Shown piece after piece: positions 1 to 7,741 of a DNA stretch of 64,000 nt; within the stretch, counting starts at the first letter, position 1; each line of letters opens with the position of its first letter. The translations under genes were made by a program, and so were the position numbers. The notes below the pieces were generated by a model that saw only the letters and a list, made by a program, of their open reading frames with translations, ran no database searches and was not told where the DNA came from. Source of the stretch: Candidatus Edwardsbacteria bacterium RifOxyA12_full_54_48 (GTDB lineage: Bacteria > Edwardsbacteria > AC1 > EtOH8); contig MFFN01000004.1 of NCBI GenBank assembly GCA_001777915.1, positions 489,744 to 553,743 on the forward strand. Reading direction: 5' to 3'.

Positions 1-2
1 CA

Positions 3-257
3 AATGGTAAATGTATTTATAAAAACATTTTATACGGAAAATATAAAGTGAGTGCCGAGGAAAAGGGGGGAGGTTATGAACCATTTACAACAAAATATAT
101 TGATATAAGAAAAACCGAGACAGGAATATGGATTAGATTGGTGGCTAAACCAATACCAGGTTTGGGTCACGGCGACATGATGTGGCCATTATCAACCTAT
201 CCCAATGTTCATATTTACACGCCAGAGGATATAAAACGATACCCCAGTAAGCCATAA
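3..257 (+). CDS. C-terminal part of a probable secreted CarboxypepD-like protein (5' partial)
   Basis: The reading frame is open from the first bases of the window to the TAA at 255-257, so this is the end of a gene that starts outside. A GTG at 48 is possible but the frame continues upstream of it. The visible part has a G-x-Y-x-V-x-A beta-strand pattern (GKYKVSAEE) followed by an ITK/IDI strand, as in carboxypeptidase regulatory-like (transthyretin-fold) domains. It ends with TPEDIKRYPSKP. The small secreted protein at 1674-2120 is of similar type and ends with a similar EIKRMP tail. Function unknown; an extracytoplasmic location is inferred from fold type only. Confidence 0.55.
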   Translation, partial: NGKCIYKNILYGKYKVSAEEKGGGYEPFTTKYIDIRKTETGIWIRLVAKPIPGLGHGDMMWPLSTYPNVHIYTPEDIKRYPSKP

Positions 258-288
258 AATGTCTTTAGAAATAAACAGCATTAAAAAA

Positions 289-312
289 TCCCCTCCTTGA
301 TCAAGGAGGGGA
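289..312. repeat. 24-bp perfect palindrome, intergenic repeat
   Basis: TCCCCTCCTTGA is followed immediately by its exact reverse complement, then ACAAAGGGGTGG. CCCCTCC/GGAGGGG motifs with an AAAGGGGTGG-type tail recur near 16009-16050, 25138-25245 and 53011-53044, so this looks like one member of a dispersed repeat family. It lies 36 bp upstream of the MFS gene and could also act as a terminator or transcript-end hairpin for the upstream gene. Confidence 0.7.
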
Positions 313-347
313 CAAAGGGGTGGTCTGAATATCAATCTGACAAATAA

Positions 348-1607
348 ATGACGACGGAAAAAAGCCAGGCTTACGACGTACTGAAAATACCCGATTTCAG
401 GAAATTCCTGTTCGGCCGCTTCTTCCTCACCATCTCCATCCAGATGACCGCGGTCATCGTGGGCTGGCAGATCTACCAGATAACCAAGGACCCCATGGCC
501 CTGGGCCTGCTGGGCCTGGCCGAGGCCCTGTCGTTCTTCGCAGTGGCCATGTTCGCCGGGCATGTGGCCGACATCGTGGACCGCAGGAAGATCCTGATCG
601 TCACCAATTTCCTGCTGCTGCTGGGAGGGGCGGCCCTGCTGCTGCTCAGCCTGAAACAGTCGCACATATTGCGGGACAAGGGGGTCTTCCCCATCTACGC
701 CGTGATGTTCTTCCTGGGGGCGGTGCGGGGCTTCGTCTATCCGGCCAATGTGGCCATCGCCGCCCAGATAGTGCCCCGCGCCATGTATCCCCGCTCCTCG
801 GCCTGGACCAGCCTGGTGTGGCAGATAGCGGCGGTGTCCGGCCCGGCCGCGGGAGGGCTGATCTACGGATTCTTCGGGGTCAGCGCCGCCTATATCACGG
901 CCATAACCTCTGCCTTGATAAGCCTCACCGCCTTTTTGAACATCCGGAGCTATCCCATCACCGGCCCCCGGACCAAGGAGCCGATACTGAAGAGCCTGTC
1001 CACCGGGATCCGGTTCGTGTTCAAGCACCAGCTGCTGCTTTCGGCCATGTCGCTGGACATGTTTGCGGTGCTGTTCGGCGGGGCGCTGGCCATCCTGCCG
1101 ATGTTCGCGGCCGACGTGCTTAACACCGGGCCCAGGGGACTGGGTTTCTTAAGGGCCGCCCCGGCGGTGGGCGCCATGGTGATGTCGTTATGGCTGGCCC
1201 ACCATCCGCCGGTGAAGAGCGCCGGTAAAAAACTGCTGTGGGTGGTGGCGGGCTTCGGGCTGTGCATGGCCGGATTTGCCCTGTCCCGGAATTTCTACCT
1301 GGCCTTTTTTATGCTGGCCCTGTCCGGACTGTTCGACAACATCAGCGTGGTGATCCGCTCCACTATTGTCCAGCTGTACACCCCGGACAATATGCGGGGG
1401 CGGGTGGCCTCGGTCAACAGCGTGTTCATCGGCTCCTCCAACGAGATCGGGGCCTTCGAGTCCGGAGTGGCGGCCAAACTGATGGGCCTGGTGCCGTCCC
1501 TGCTGTTTAACAGCGGGATGACCCTGGCGGTGGCCGCCGCGGTGGCCCGGCTGGCGCCCAAGCTGAGGAGGCTGGATCTGAGGGAACACATGCAGCAGAC
1601 AGAATAA
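348..1607 (+). CDS. MFS transporter, DHA3/EntS-like exporter
   Basis: A 419-residue integral membrane protein with about 12 hydrophobic segments, the normal size for a single major facilitator. Between TM2 and TM3 it carries the MFS loop-A type motif (GHVADIVDRRKI, about residues 71-82). The N-terminus (DFRKFLFGRFF...GWQIYQITKDP) is typical of the MFS_3/EntS group of proton-coupled exporters that expel siderophores, macrolides or similar molecules. The substrate cannot be told from sequence and no metabolic gene sits beside it. The ATG at 348 has only a weak ribosome-binding site; the gene appears monocistronic. Confidence 0.85.
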   Translation: MTTEKSQAYDVLKIPDFRKFLFGRFFLTISIQMTAVIVGWQIYQITKDPMALGLLGLAEALSFFAVAMFAGHVADIVDRRKILIVTNFLLLLGGAALLLLSLKQSHILRDKGVFPIYAVMFFLGAVRGFVYPANVAIAAQIVPRAMYPRSSAWTSLVWQIAAVSGPAAGGLIYGFFGVSAAYITAITSALISLTAFLNIRSYPITGPRTKEPILKSLSTGIRFVFKHQLLLSAMSLDMFAVLFGGALAILPMFAADVLNTGPRGLGFLRAAPAVGAMVMSLWLAHHPPVKSAGKKLLWVVAGFGLCMAGFALSRNFYLAFFMLALSGLFDNISVVIRSTIVQLYTPDNMRGRVASVNSVFIGSSNEIGAFESGVAAKLMGLVPSLLFNSGMTLAVAAAVARLAPKLRRLDLREHMQQTE

Positions 1608-1611
1608 CTCT

Positions 1612-1640
1612 GCCACAGAGGCACAGAGACACGGAGGTGG
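1612..1640. repeat. CACnGAGG oligo-repeat (half element)
   Basis: GCCACAGAGGCACAGAGACACGGAGG is a run of imperfect 8-10 nt units of the CACnnAGR type. The same unit style occurs at 20022, 26966, 46180, 51345 and 60125. Only one arm is visible here, just after the MFS stop. Confidence 0.5.
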
Positions 1641-1673
1641 GGGCGCGTAACGCCTGAAAGGAGATTAAGCCAT

Positions 1674-2120
1674 ATGAAAATAATATTCAACTTTTGTTTT
1701 ATCGTTTCTGTGTTAGTTATCTTCGCTGTTAGTACCGATGCTGGCGATATGGGAAAGATTACAGGTATTATTATTGATGCTGAGACAAAGGAGCTTATAC
1801 CTGGCGCTATGATTCAAAATTTAGGCACTACAAATTGGACATCGACGGATAGTAGTGGAAACTTTGTAATAGACAACATCCCTTTTGAAATCTGCTCCTT
1901 GCAGATATCAATGCCAGGTTTTTTACCAAAGAAAAAGATTTTACCCAAAGATACAGTAAAAGTAGATAACGAAGGCTTTTATAAAATAAAATTGCAGTTC
2001 GACCCTAAACTTGCAACACCACCTTGGGGTTTTCCCGATAAACCAATGATAGTTCCAGATCAAACGCAAACAATTCGCACCTGGAACGAAAAAGAGATAA
2101 AAAGGATGCCCGGGAATTAA
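1674..2120 (+). CDS. Secreted CarboxypepD regulatory-like domain protein
   Basis: A 148-residue protein with an N-terminal signal peptide (MKIIFNFCFIVSVLVIFAVS then TDAGD). It continues with one carboxypeptidase regulatory-like beta-sandwich: GKITGIIIDAETKELIPGA, then the DSSGNFVIDNIP strand and an ISMPGFLPKK strand. This domain commonly precedes the plug of TonB-dependent receptors. The chain stops right after NEKEIKRMPGN, a phrase resembling the start of such plugs, so it could be the stranded N-terminus of a receptor, or a free-standing surface domain. AAAGGAG lies 10 nt before the ATG. It is AT-richer than its neighbours. Role unknown. Confidence 0.7.
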   Translation: MKIIFNFCFIVSVLVIFAVSTDAGDMGKITGIIIDAETKELIPGAMIQNLGTTNWTSTDSSGNFVIDNIPFEICSLQISMPGFLPKKKILPKDTVKVDNEGFYKIKLQFDPKLATPPWGFPDKPMIVPDQTQTIRTWNEKEIKRMPGN

Positions 2121-2177
2121 TAGTAAGCATTACAACTAACCTTATTGTGAAGTACCCTTGTAGCCTGATAGAAAATT

Positions 2178-2287
2178 GTCACACTGAGAGGACTCTTCGC
2201 CCGACAGTCTGAAGTGTGGGAATAAATAAGATATTAAAATTAGTCACCCGTTCGGCTTGACTAGCAAGAGGGCTGTCTCAGGGTGAC
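2178..2287. repeat. GTCAC...CTCAGGGTGAC dispersed intergenic repeat
   Basis: Starts with GTCACACTGAGAG, has an internal GTCACCC, and ends with CTCAGGGTGAC, which can pair with GTCACCC/GTCACNCTGAG. Related copies occur at 13981, 31371, 44854, 45003, 51432 and 61395. It fills the spacer before scpA. Confidence 0.6.
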
Positions 2288-2319
2288 AATACTAAATATA
2301 TTAGGAGCAGATACAATAA

Positions 2320-3072
2320 ATGCCTAACCAACCATACCAGGTAAGACTGGAGATCTTCGAAGGACCACTGGACCTGCTGCTGTACCTCATCCGGCAGGAG
2401 GAGCTGGACATCTACGACATCCCCATCGCCCGGATCACCCAGCAGTACCTGGAATACATCGAGATCATGAAGGCCCTGGATATCGACCTGGCCGGCGAGT
2501 TTCTGGTGATGGCCGCCACCCTGCTGAAGATCAAATCCAAGCTCCTGCTGCCGCATCACGTGGAGATCGAGGGCGAGATGGAGGATCCCCGCCAGGACCT
2601 GGTGCGCCAGCTGCTGGAATACAAGAAATTCAAGGAGGCCGCCTCCCGGCTGGAGGACCGCGAAGAGGTGCAGCGGCTGATGTTCCCCCGGCCCAAGGGG
2701 GCAATAGAGAAGCAGGAGGAGGTTGCCGCCGAGCCGCCGGTGCCGGAGGTGGGGCTGTACGAACTGCTGTCGGCCTTCCGCCAGGTGGTGGAGCGGATAG
2801 ACAAGGTCCGGCTGTACGAGATAGTGGGCGAGGATATCACCATAGAAGAAAGGATCGATTTCATTCTCCGGGAGGTCCAGGGGAGATCACAAATAAAATT
2901 CACAGATCTTTTTGTCAACGAACGACGCAAACTGGTGATCGTGGTCACCTTCTTCGCCCTGCTGGAGCTGATCCGGCTGGGCCGGGTGAAGGTGGCGCAG
3001 GATTCCCTGTTCGGCGATATAATCATCCGAAAGGCCGGAGAACAGATATCGCTTATTTCCGAAAATAAATAA
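2320..3072 (+). CDS. scpA: Segregation and condensation protein A
   Basis: ScpA is the kleisin subunit of the bacterial SMC condensin; it bridges SMC heads and recruits ScpB for chromosome compaction and segregation. The 250-residue product begins with the family hallmark Y-x-V-x-L-E-I-F-E-G-P-L-D-L-L-L-x-L-I, followed by ELDIYDIPIARITQQYLEYI (residues about 27-47). The C-terminus has the winged-helix segment VVTFFALLELIRLGRVKVAQ that binds the SMC cap. Length fits the family. An AGGAG-like site precedes the ATG. scpB is not in the window; an EnvC-like gene follows 7 bp later, suggesting co-transcription. Confidence 0.95.
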   Translation: MPNQPYQVRLEIFEGPLDLLLYLIRQEELDIYDIPIARITQQYLEYIEIMKALDIDLAGEFLVMAATLLKIKSKLLLPHHVEIEGEMEDPRQDLVRQLLEYKKFKEAASRLEDREEVQRLMFPRPKGAIEKQEEVAAEPPVPEVGLYELLSAFRQVVERIDKVRLYEIVGEDITIEERIDFILREVQGRSQIKFTDLFVNERRKLVIVVTFFALLELIRLGRVKVAQDSLFGDIIIRKAGEQISLISENK

Positions 3073-3079
3073 TATCTGA

Positions 3080-4255
3080 ATGAGAAAAGCACTCCCAATC
3101 TTATATTTGTTTTTGGCTCTGGCGTTGACGGCGTTGAATACCCACGGTCAAAGCATTGATGACCAGGAGGACGCCCTTAAAGAAGTAAAACGCAAACTGT
3201 CAGAGGCCAGGGCCAGAGCCTCGGAACTGAAGGGGCAGGAGAAGGGCATTCTGGGCCAGCTGGAACGCACCTCGGAGCAGGTCCGCCTGACCCGGCAGGT
3301 ATTGTCCGCCCTGCGGCAGAAGGAAGCCCGACTGAACAAGGACCTGAAGAGCCTGGGGGAGCAGCTGCTGAGCACCGAATCACAGCTGGCCAAACAGGAG
3401 GCCCTGATGGCCGTCCGCTTAAGGGAGATGTATAAAAAAGGCGGGCTCTTCCAGTGGGAGGTTCTGGTGTCGGAGCGGTCCTTTGCCGATATGGCCAAAA
3501 GGTATAAGTACATGAGCCTGATCACCGAACAGGACCGGAGTCTCTATAACAACATCGACAGTAAAAAGCGCCTGATCGTTCGGGACAAACAGGACCGGGA
3601 GAGCAAGCTGATGACCCTGGCCCAGGTCAAGGGCGAGACCGAGCGGGAGGCGTCCAACCTGAGCGATGATGAGGCCCAGCAGAAGAAACTGTTGAGCCGG
3701 GTGCAGCGGGAGAAATCATCCAAGGAGGCGCTGGTCAGGGAGCTCCAGGAGTCGGCCAGGAAATTGCAAAGGATAATCGACCAGCTGGAGAAGGAACGCA
3801 AGGCAGAGCTGGCCCGCAGCCGCAACTCCCACGTGCCGGCGGCTCCCAGCTATCTGGAGAGGAACCAGGGCTCGCTGAACTGGCCGGCGGACGGAAAGCT
3901 GTACTCCAGCTTCGGCCTGAAGAAACACGAGAAATACAACACCTATATCCAGAACAACGGGATAGACATCCTTTCGGCCGCCGGGGCCCCGGTGCGGTCG
4001 GTGGCCGCCGGCAAGGTGGTCTACGCCGAAAGATTCATCGGCTACGGAAACGTGGTGCTGATTGACCACCAGTCGGGCTTCTACACCCTTTACGGAAACC
4101 TGAGCGACATCTTGGTGGCCACCGGCTCCCGGGTGGAGATATTCCAGCAGATCGGGACTGTGGGCGGCTCGGTGGACGGGCCCATCCTGCATTTCGAGGT
4201 CCGCCAGGGCGGCAAGCCGGTGGATCCCCTGAAATGGCTGAACAAGAAACGATGA
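3080..4255 (+). CDS. EnvC-like murein hydrolase activator (LytM/M23 domain)
   Basis: A 391-residue periplasmic protein: signal peptide (about residues 1-24, ending THGQS), a long charged coiled coil (about 30-255) and a C-terminal LytM/M23 fold (about 280-390). The LytM part has lost zinc ligands: the first motif reads NNGIDI instead of HxGxD, and the terminal HxH reads ILHFE. The Y-G-N-L motif is the EnvC-type form. EnvC-type proteins do not cut peptidoglycan themselves but activate amidases during septum splitting; FtsEX dependence is family knowledge, not seen here. It sits between scpA (7 bp upstream) and a TPR gene (4 bp downstream). Confidence 0.88.
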   Translation: MRKALPILYLFLALALTALNTHGQSIDDQEDALKEVKRKLSEARARASELKGQEKGILGQLERTSEQVRLTRQVLSALRQKEARLNKDLKSLGEQLLSTESQLAKQEALMAVRLREMYKKGGLFQWEVLVSERSFADMAKRYKYMSLITEQDRSLYNNIDSKKRLIVRDKQDRESKLMTLAQVKGETEREASNLSDDEAQQKKLLSRVQREKSSKEALVRELQESARKLQRIIDQLEKERKAELARSRNSHVPAAPSYLERNQGSLNWPADGKLYSSFGLKKHEKYNTYIQNNGIDILSAAGAPVRSVAAGKVVYAERFIGYGNVVLIDHQSGFYTLYGNLSDILVATGSRVEIFQQIGTVGGSVDGPILHFEVRQGGKPVDPLKWLNKKR

Positions 4256-4259
4256 TAAA

Positions 4260-5681
4260 ATGACGGATAAACCTGAAGAAACAAAATACCAGGACGATCC
4301 CGACCTGGCAGCCCTGCTGGAAGGCTATCACAAGGCAGCGGTCCCCAGGGAGAAGTTCGCCGCTGGCATCAGCCTGTTCGACCTGGCCGATGCCAAGGGA
4401 TACAAGGAACAGTCGGCGATGATGCTGGACGAGCTGGAGAAGAACGCCTATACCGATGAGCAGCGGAACATCATCCTGATCAAACGGGGAGAGAACCTGC
4501 TGAGGCAGAGCCGCTTCGAGGAGGCGGTGGTTTACCTGGAGAAAGCCATAGTGAACCTGTCCGGTAATCCAGGTTCGCTGGACCTGTTCCATGCCTATCG
4601 CAATCTGGCCTGGATATATTTCCGGCAGGGCTACCTGGAGCGGGCCCGCAGCTTCACCGACGGGGCCGGCCTGGTGCTGGAGATGAGGGCCGGCAAGACC
4701 GACCGGGAGACCGCCAGCGCCCGGGCCTCGCTGTACCACATTCTGGGTCTGATCGACAGCACCGTCGGCGAGCACGACCGGGCCATCGGATACTACGACA
4801 AAGAGATCGGACTGCTGGAGGAACTGGGGGAGGAGTCGCGCACCGGCTCGGTGTACAACAACCTCAGCGGCATCTATAAGGCCAGGGGGATGTTCGCCCG
4901 GGCCCTGGAGTACCAGCTCAAGTCCTTCAATATGGCCGAGCGATCCGGGGAACTGCTGTCGATGGCCATCTCCTGCAACAACCTGGGCGAGATCTATTAT
5001 GCCCTGGGGAGATACCAACCGGCCCGGGAATTTTATGACCGGTACCTGGTGATCAACAAGAAAATCAACAACCTGGTGGGCGATGCCTTCGGCCATGCCG
5101 GCCTGGGCCGGATCTGCCAGAGCGCCGGGGACCACCAGCAGGCCGAAAAGGAATTCACCAAGGCCCTGAAGGTGGCCGGAGAGGTCAAGGGCCGGGGCAA
5201 GGAGGCCAGCATCCTGGCCGAGATGGCCGAGCTATACCTGGCCTGGGGCCAGCCGGAAAAGGCCGCCCCGTGCCTGGATAAGGCCATCCAGATATCGCTG
5301 GAGATCGAGAGGTTCAACACCCACCGCCACCAGGTGCTCAACGCCAAGATCATCATCAGCCGGGCCCTGGCGCAGGGGGCGGACCGCGCCCTGCTGGCCA
5401 AGGCCCGGGACCTGCTGGCCGACGTTCTGTCCCGGACCATGATCGTCGAGGACGAGGAGGCGGTCTCGGCCATCGAGCTGGAGATAGACGCCTGGCATAA
5501 CTTGGCGAAAACGGATCATCACCTGGGCGATACGGCCCGGGCTCGGGAGAACATCGCCAAGGCGATCGAAAAGATAGATTCCATCACCGGACAGCTGGAG
5601 CCGGAGCTGAAGGAAAGTTTTCTGGCGAGAAAAGAGATTGACGAAATCTACGAACTAAAAAAGCAATTGGATAACGGCTGA
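4260..5681 (+). CDS. Tetratricopeptide repeat protein
   Basis: A 473-residue, soluble, almost entirely helical protein without signal peptide. TPR units run through most of it, for example EEAVVYLEKAIVNL, RAIGYYDKEIGLLEEL, RALEYQLKSFNMAERSGE, QPAREFYDRYLVINKK and QQAEKEFTKALKVAGE, each followed by short turns with conserved small residues. The repeats with NNL(S/G) resemble signalling TPR scaffolds (Rap/LGN type). No catalytic domain is visible. It starts 4 bp after the EnvC-like gene and is followed by a strong terminator, so it is the last gene of the scpA transcript. The partner is unknown. Confidence 0.85.
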   Translation: MTDKPEETKYQDDPDLAALLEGYHKAAVPREKFAAGISLFDLADAKGYKEQSAMMLDELEKNAYTDEQRNIILIKRGENLLRQSRFEEAVVYLEKAIVNLSGNPGSLDLFHAYRNLAWIYFRQGYLERARSFTDGAGLVLEMRAGKTDRETASARASLYHILGLIDSTVGEHDRAIGYYDKEIGLLEELGEESRTGSVYNNLSGIYKARGMFARALEYQLKSFNMAERSGELLSMAISCNNLGEIYYALGRYQPAREFYDRYLVINKKINNLVGDAFGHAGLGRICQSAGDHQQAEKEFTKALKVAGEVKGRGKEASILAEMAELYLAWGQPEKAAPCLDKAIQISLEIERFNTHRHQVLNAKIIISRALAQGADRALLAKARDLLADVLSRTMIVEDEEAVSAIELEIDAWHNLAKTDHHLGDTARARENIAKAIEKIDSITGQLEPELKESFLARKEIDEIYELKKQLDNG

Positions 5682-5698
5682 AAGGCTGTAATTAAAAA

Positions 5699-5723
5699 CC
5701 CCCCGCCAAAGGCGGGGGGTTTT
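5699..5723. terminator. Bidirectional rho-independent terminator
   Basis: CCCCCCGCC-AAA-GGCGGGGGG forms a 9-bp G/C stem with a 3-nt loop, with TTTT on the plus strand and an A-rich stretch (TAATTAAAAA) upstream that gives a U-tract on the minus strand. It separates the convergent TPR gene (+) and leuD (-) and can serve both. Confidence 0.9.
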
Positions 5724-5782
5724 GTGTTCCAAGACAAGAAACCTGGAAAATATCTTCGCGTCATTTCGTGGGCAATGGTCGT

Positions 5783-6277
5783 CTATCTCCTTCCGGCCAG
5801 AACCATCTTACGGGTATAGGGGATCAGTCCTCCGGCGTCGATGATGGCCTGGCGGGCTTTTGGCAAAGGCACGATGTCAAAGCTCTTGCCGCTGGTCTGG
5901 TTGATTACCTTGCCATTCTCTATTGCCAACTCATCGCCCTCGTTGGCCTCGATGTTGGGACAGATCACCATGTACAATCCGACGTTGATGGAGTTCTGCA
6001 GGAATATCCGGGAGAAATTCTTGGCGATCACCTTCAGGCCCCAGCCCACCAGGCAGGAGGCGGCCTGTTCCCGGGAGGAGCCGCAGCCGAAGTTCTTGTC
6101 GGCTACGATGAAGCTGCCGGGCTCGATCTGCTTGGATTTAAGCTTCTGGTTGAACGCGGCGTCGTCCACAAAGGCGAACTGGGGGGTCTCGGTGGGGAGA
6201 ACCGTGGCCATGAAACGGCCGGGATAGATGATATCGGTGGAGATATCGGCGCCCAGTTTCAATACTACTTTACCCAT
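5783..6277 (-). CDS. leuD: 3-isopropylmalate dehydratase-type small subunit
   Basis: The swivelling small subunit (164 residues) of a two-subunit aconitase-superfamily hydro-lyase; it completes the active site with LeuC. It has the family signature DKNFGCGSSREQA (about residues 59-71) and the N-terminal D-I-S-T-D-I-I-Y-P loop. The length matches the short archaeal/bacterial LeuD type. Its ATG lies 2 bp after the leuC stop and has an AGGGAGG site inside the end of leuC, so the pair is co-translated. The substrate loop reads YPGRFM, which does not let me decide between isopropylmalate, citramalate/citraconate, homoaconitate and similar substrates. Confidence 0.9.
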   Translation of the reverse strand: MGKVVLKLGADISTDIIYPGRFMATVLPTETPQFAFVDDAAFNQKLKSKQIEPGSFIVADKNFGCGSSREQAASCLVGWGLKVIAKNFSRIFLQNSINVGLYMVICPNIEANEGDELAIENGKVINQTSGKSFDIVPLPKARQAIIDAGGLIPYTRKMVLAGRR

Positions 6278-6279
6278 CT

Positions 6280-7701
6280 TTATTTCCTCCCTTTCTTGGT
6301 GACACCCCGAGCCTGTCGAGGGGCAATTTTCTTGGCTTTTTCCCCGGCCTTCTTGACCACAACTTTCTTTTTAGTTGTTTTAATAGGTTTAACCTTCTTG
6401 GCTTTCGGTGCCGGGCTGACCGTGCGGGGATCGGTGATCTCGCCAGTTATGGCCGAGGCCGCGGCGGTGGCCGCCGAGCTTAAGTAGACCTCGGCATTAG
6501 GATTGCCCATCCGCCCCTTGAAATTCCTATTGGTGGTGGCCAGGGCCTTGTCGCCGTCGGCCAGGGCTCCCTGGTGCACGCCCAGGCAGGGGCCGCAGCC
6601 GGAGTTCATCACCACCGCGCCGGCCTTCATGAATATCTCCACGTAACCCTTCTTCAAGGCCTGCTGATAGATACGGGTGGAGGCCGGGAACACCAGCATC
6701 CGGACGCTGCGGGCCACTTTCTTGCCCTTTAATATTCCGGCGGCAATGGCCAGGTCGTCCAGGCGGCCGTTGGTGCAGGAGCCGATCACGATCTGCTGGA
6801 CCTTGATGCCGCGGGCGGCGCCCACCGGCTTGACGTTATCCACGGTGTGGGGGAAGGCGATCTGGGGCTCCAGTTTGGAAGCGTCGATCTCCACCACCTG
6901 TTCGTAAACCGCGTCGGCATCCGGGCCGAACAGCTCGGGGATGTTCTTGACCCCGGCTTCTGTCTTCAGGTAGCGCACGGTCTCGTTATCCGGCGGGACG
7001 ATGCCGCCGGTGGCGCCGGCCTCCACCGTCATGTTGCACAGCACCAGACGGCCGGAGGTGGACATCTTCCTGATGGTCTCGCCGTGGAACTCGATCACCT
7101 TGAAGTTGGCACCCTCGGCGGAAAGCTTGCCGATCAGGTGCAATATGATATCCTTGGGTTCGACGTACTTGGGCAGGGTCCCGTTGACCACCACCTTGAT
7201 GGTCCCCGGCACCTCCACGTTCAGGATCTTGCCCAGGGCCCAGACCGCGGCCATCTCGGTGGCCCCGATGCCGAAGGAGAAGGCGCCCAGGGCCCCGTGG
7301 CTGGTGGTGTGGCTGTCGGTGCCGACCACCACCGATCCCGGCAGGACGTAGCCGTTCTCGGGCAGTATCTGATGGCAGATGCCGCCCTCATCGCCCCGGA
7401 TGTCGTGGAATTTGGTGATGCCCTGTTTGGCCACGAACTCGCGGATCTTCTTCTGGTTCCCGGCGGTCTTGGAGCTCTCGGCCGGCACCCGGTGGTCAAA
7501 GATGATGGCGATCTTTGACGGATCCCAGACCCTGGCCTCGATCCCGGTGTCCTGGTAGATCTCGTTGAATTGGTTGATCACCAGTGCGCCGTTCTCGTGG
7601 GACATGGCCAGGCTGACCTTGGGCTCGACCACGTCGTTCACTTTGACGGCTGCCTGGCCGGTGGCCCTGGCCAGGATCTTTTGGACCATTGTCATTCCCA
7701 T
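6280..7701 (-). CDS. leuC: 3-isopropylmalate dehydratase-type large subunit with a basic C-terminal tail
   Basis: The catalytic [4Fe-4S] subunit of an aconitase-family hydro-lyase. Cluster ligands are visible: C309 in GSCTNGR and C369/C372 in SGCGPCLG; GTDSHTTSHGALG (about 127-139) is the other signature. The core ends near residue 427. It is followed by a lysine-rich tail (about 428-473, KKVKPIKTTKKKVVVKK and so on) not normal for LeuC. Part of the tail (APRQARGVTK) is encoded by a dispersed-repeat-like sequence at 6305-6323. The ATG at 7701 has AGGAG 7 nt upstream. It forms an operon with leuD and lies just downstream of the AT-rich nuclease block. Substrate uncertain. Confidence 0.9.
   Translation of the reverse strand: MGMTMVQKILARATGQAAVKVNDVVEPKVSLAMSHENGALVINQFNEIYQDTGIEARVWDPSKIAIIFDHRVPAESSKTAGNQKKIREFVAKQGITKFHDIRGDEGGICHQILPENGYVLPGSVVVGTDSHTTSHGALGAFSFGIGATEMAAVWALGKILNVEVPGTIKVVVNGTLPKYVEPKDIILHLIGKLSAEGANFKVIEFHGETIRKMSTSGRLVLCNMTVEAGATGGIVPPDNETVRYLKTEAGVKNIPELFGPDADAVYEQVVEIDASKLEPQIAFPHTVDNVKPVGAARGIKVQQIVIGSCTNGRLDDLAIAAGILKGKKVARSVRMLVFPASTRIYQQALKKGYVEIFMKAGAVVMNSGCGPCLGVHQGALADGDKALATTNRNFKGRMGNPNAEVYLSSAATAAASAITGEITDPRTVSPAPKAKKVKPIKTTKKKVVVKKAGEKAKKIAPRQARGVTKKGRK
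6305..6323. repeat. Palindromic repeat embedded in the leuC 3' end
   Basis: CCCCGAGCCTGTCGAGGGG, flanked by GGTGACA on the left, has the look of the dispersed GTCACCC/TCGACAGGCTC intergenic repeats in this chromosome, yet it lies inside the leuC reading frame and is translated as part of the basic tail. Confidence 0.55.
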
Positions 7702-7741
7702 ACTGTAACTCCTAACATGTTAATAAACATTTGGTTTATTA

